The notes beneath the pieces were generated by a model that worked only from the letters and a program-made list of their open reading frames with translations, ran no database searches and was not told where the DNA came from. A program made the translations under genes and the position numbers. From CAYWNK01 sp047639615 (lineage in GTDB: Bacteria > Planctomycetota > UBA1135 > GCA-002686595), in assembly GCA_047639615.1 (NCBI GenBank), contig JBLIOL010000140.1, forward strand, positions 1-13,222: 13,222 nt of DNA, given 5' to 3'. Each line of letters starts with the position of its first letter. Position 1 is the stretch's first letter. Shown one piece after another: positions 12,770-13,222 of the stretch.

Positions 12770-13222
12770 CTAGCGGCGCTTCGGGAGGCCTTTGACCTCT
12801 TTGCGCAGCTCGGAAAGGTCGCTGCGCAGGCCGTTCACGTCCTCGGTCAGCTCACGCACCATCGCGGCGATCTCGGCTAGGAGAGCGTCGGTTTGAGGCG
12901 CCTGCTGGAAGCTGGCGGGGGTGAAGCTCGAGGTAGCCGGACGCTGGGTGTAGAGCGAGCGGGGAGCGGTCTGCGGGGTGGCCCAGGTGACTCCGTCGGA
13001 GCGATGCAGAGTCTCGCGGGGAGCTTCGGGCTCGTCGCAGGGCTCGTCTTCGTCTTCGCACTCGGTTTCACACTCCACTTCGCACTCTTCTACTTCTTCG
13101 GCTTCGCATTCCTCTTCGCACTCGCACTCATCGTCCGAGGTGTTGATTTCGTAGAAGAACGAGTTCTCCATCTCGGGCATGACGAGGTCGTACTCCAGTT
13201 CGGGTAGCTCGAAGACGAAGTC
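12770..13222 (-). CDS. Glu/Cys-repeat coiled-coil protein, N-terminus beyond right edge
   Basis: I do not recognise this protein. The frame is open from the right edge, with no stop before the first Met at 13180. The 14 codons upstream of it (DFVFELPELEYDLV) look like coding sequence, so the gene probably starts outside the window; 150 residues are visible. Counting from Met 13180, residues 16-52 are almost only Glu, Asp and Cys, with Cys at 19, 21, 25, 33, 37, 41 and 48, several spaced by four. A Ser/Thr/Pro/Gln linker follows (53-97). Then comes a heptad-patterned helix (99-132, LxxxVxxL spacing with ELTEDVNGLRSDLSELRKEV) that should form a coiled coil, and a basic end (PKRR). The acidic Cys segment could bind metals such as Zn or Cd, or carry disulfides; the helix suggests oligomers. 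This is inference from composition alone. Confidence 0.7.
   Translation of the reverse strand, partial: DFVFELPELEYDLVMPEMENSFFYEINTSDDECECEEECEAEEVEECEVECETECEDEDEPCDEPEAPRETLHRSDGVTWATPQTAPRSLYTQRPATSSFTPASFQQAPQTDALLAEIAAMVRELTEDVNGLRSDLSELRKEVKGLPKRR

Noticed and set aside
12893..13207. Plus-strand frame with a long hydrophobic Phe/Ala/Leu stretch that looks like a membrane protein
   Set aside because: Phe, Ala and Leu arise as the reverse complement of Glu and Cys codons in the acidic segment. The minus strand has a clear coiled coil and an open frame from the edge.

Overview
The window looks like chromosomal DNA of a high-GC bacterium, most likely a planctomycete. Two signs point there. 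A gene for an ECF sigma factor overlaps the start of a Ser/Thr kinase gene, a pairing that is common in Planctomycetota. A large secreted protein also opens with a Cys-rich CFGD...CPCGN...GCGN module that I recall from secreted proteins of marine planctomycetes. The taxonomy is inference; there is no rRNA or other marker gene. The DNA is almost fully coding: the longest gap between genes is about 177 bases, and I see no tRNA, rRNA, insertion sequence, CRISPR array or prophage gene.

Layout. On the minus strand from the left edge lie a 5' fragment of a Ser/Thr kinase (1-301, ending in a suspicious 13-base homopolymer), its ECF sigma factor (294-902) and a Tat-exported histidine phosphatase (979-1554). 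Diverging from the phosphatase is a lipoprotein with two phospholipase D HKD motifs (1640-2869). Its stop overlaps that of a convergent, very basic secreted repeat protein (2866-3402). On the plus strand follow a class-V PLP enzyme (3513-4736) and, three bases later, an endonuclease/exonuclease/phosphatase-fold enzyme (4740-5501). Next is an 813-residue secreted alpha/beta hydrolase (5543-7984), whose stop overlaps the start of a small exported protein of unknown function (7977-8636). A membrane-anchored SGNH hydrolase runs on the minus strand (8644-9825). A small Cys-rich zinc-finger-like protein runs on the plus strand (9922-10167) and is followed by a strong hairpin terminator. A divergent transketolase-like enzyme (10253-12592, minus) and the 3' part of an unusual Glu/Cys-rich coiled-coil protein (12770 to the right edge, minus) complete the window.

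How the genes may work together. Only three junctions suggest co-expression: sigma factor/kinase (8-base overlap), PLP enzyme/EEP enzyme (3-base gap) and hydrolase/small exported protein (8-base overlap). Six of the twelve genes encode exported or membrane-anchored products. I see no obvious multi-gene defence, mobile or biosynthetic system. The most unusual items are the transketolase-like enzyme with an altered thiamine-diphosphate motif, the Glu/Cys-repeat protein, the GSQR-repeat protein and the modular secreted hydrolase with its overlapping partner.
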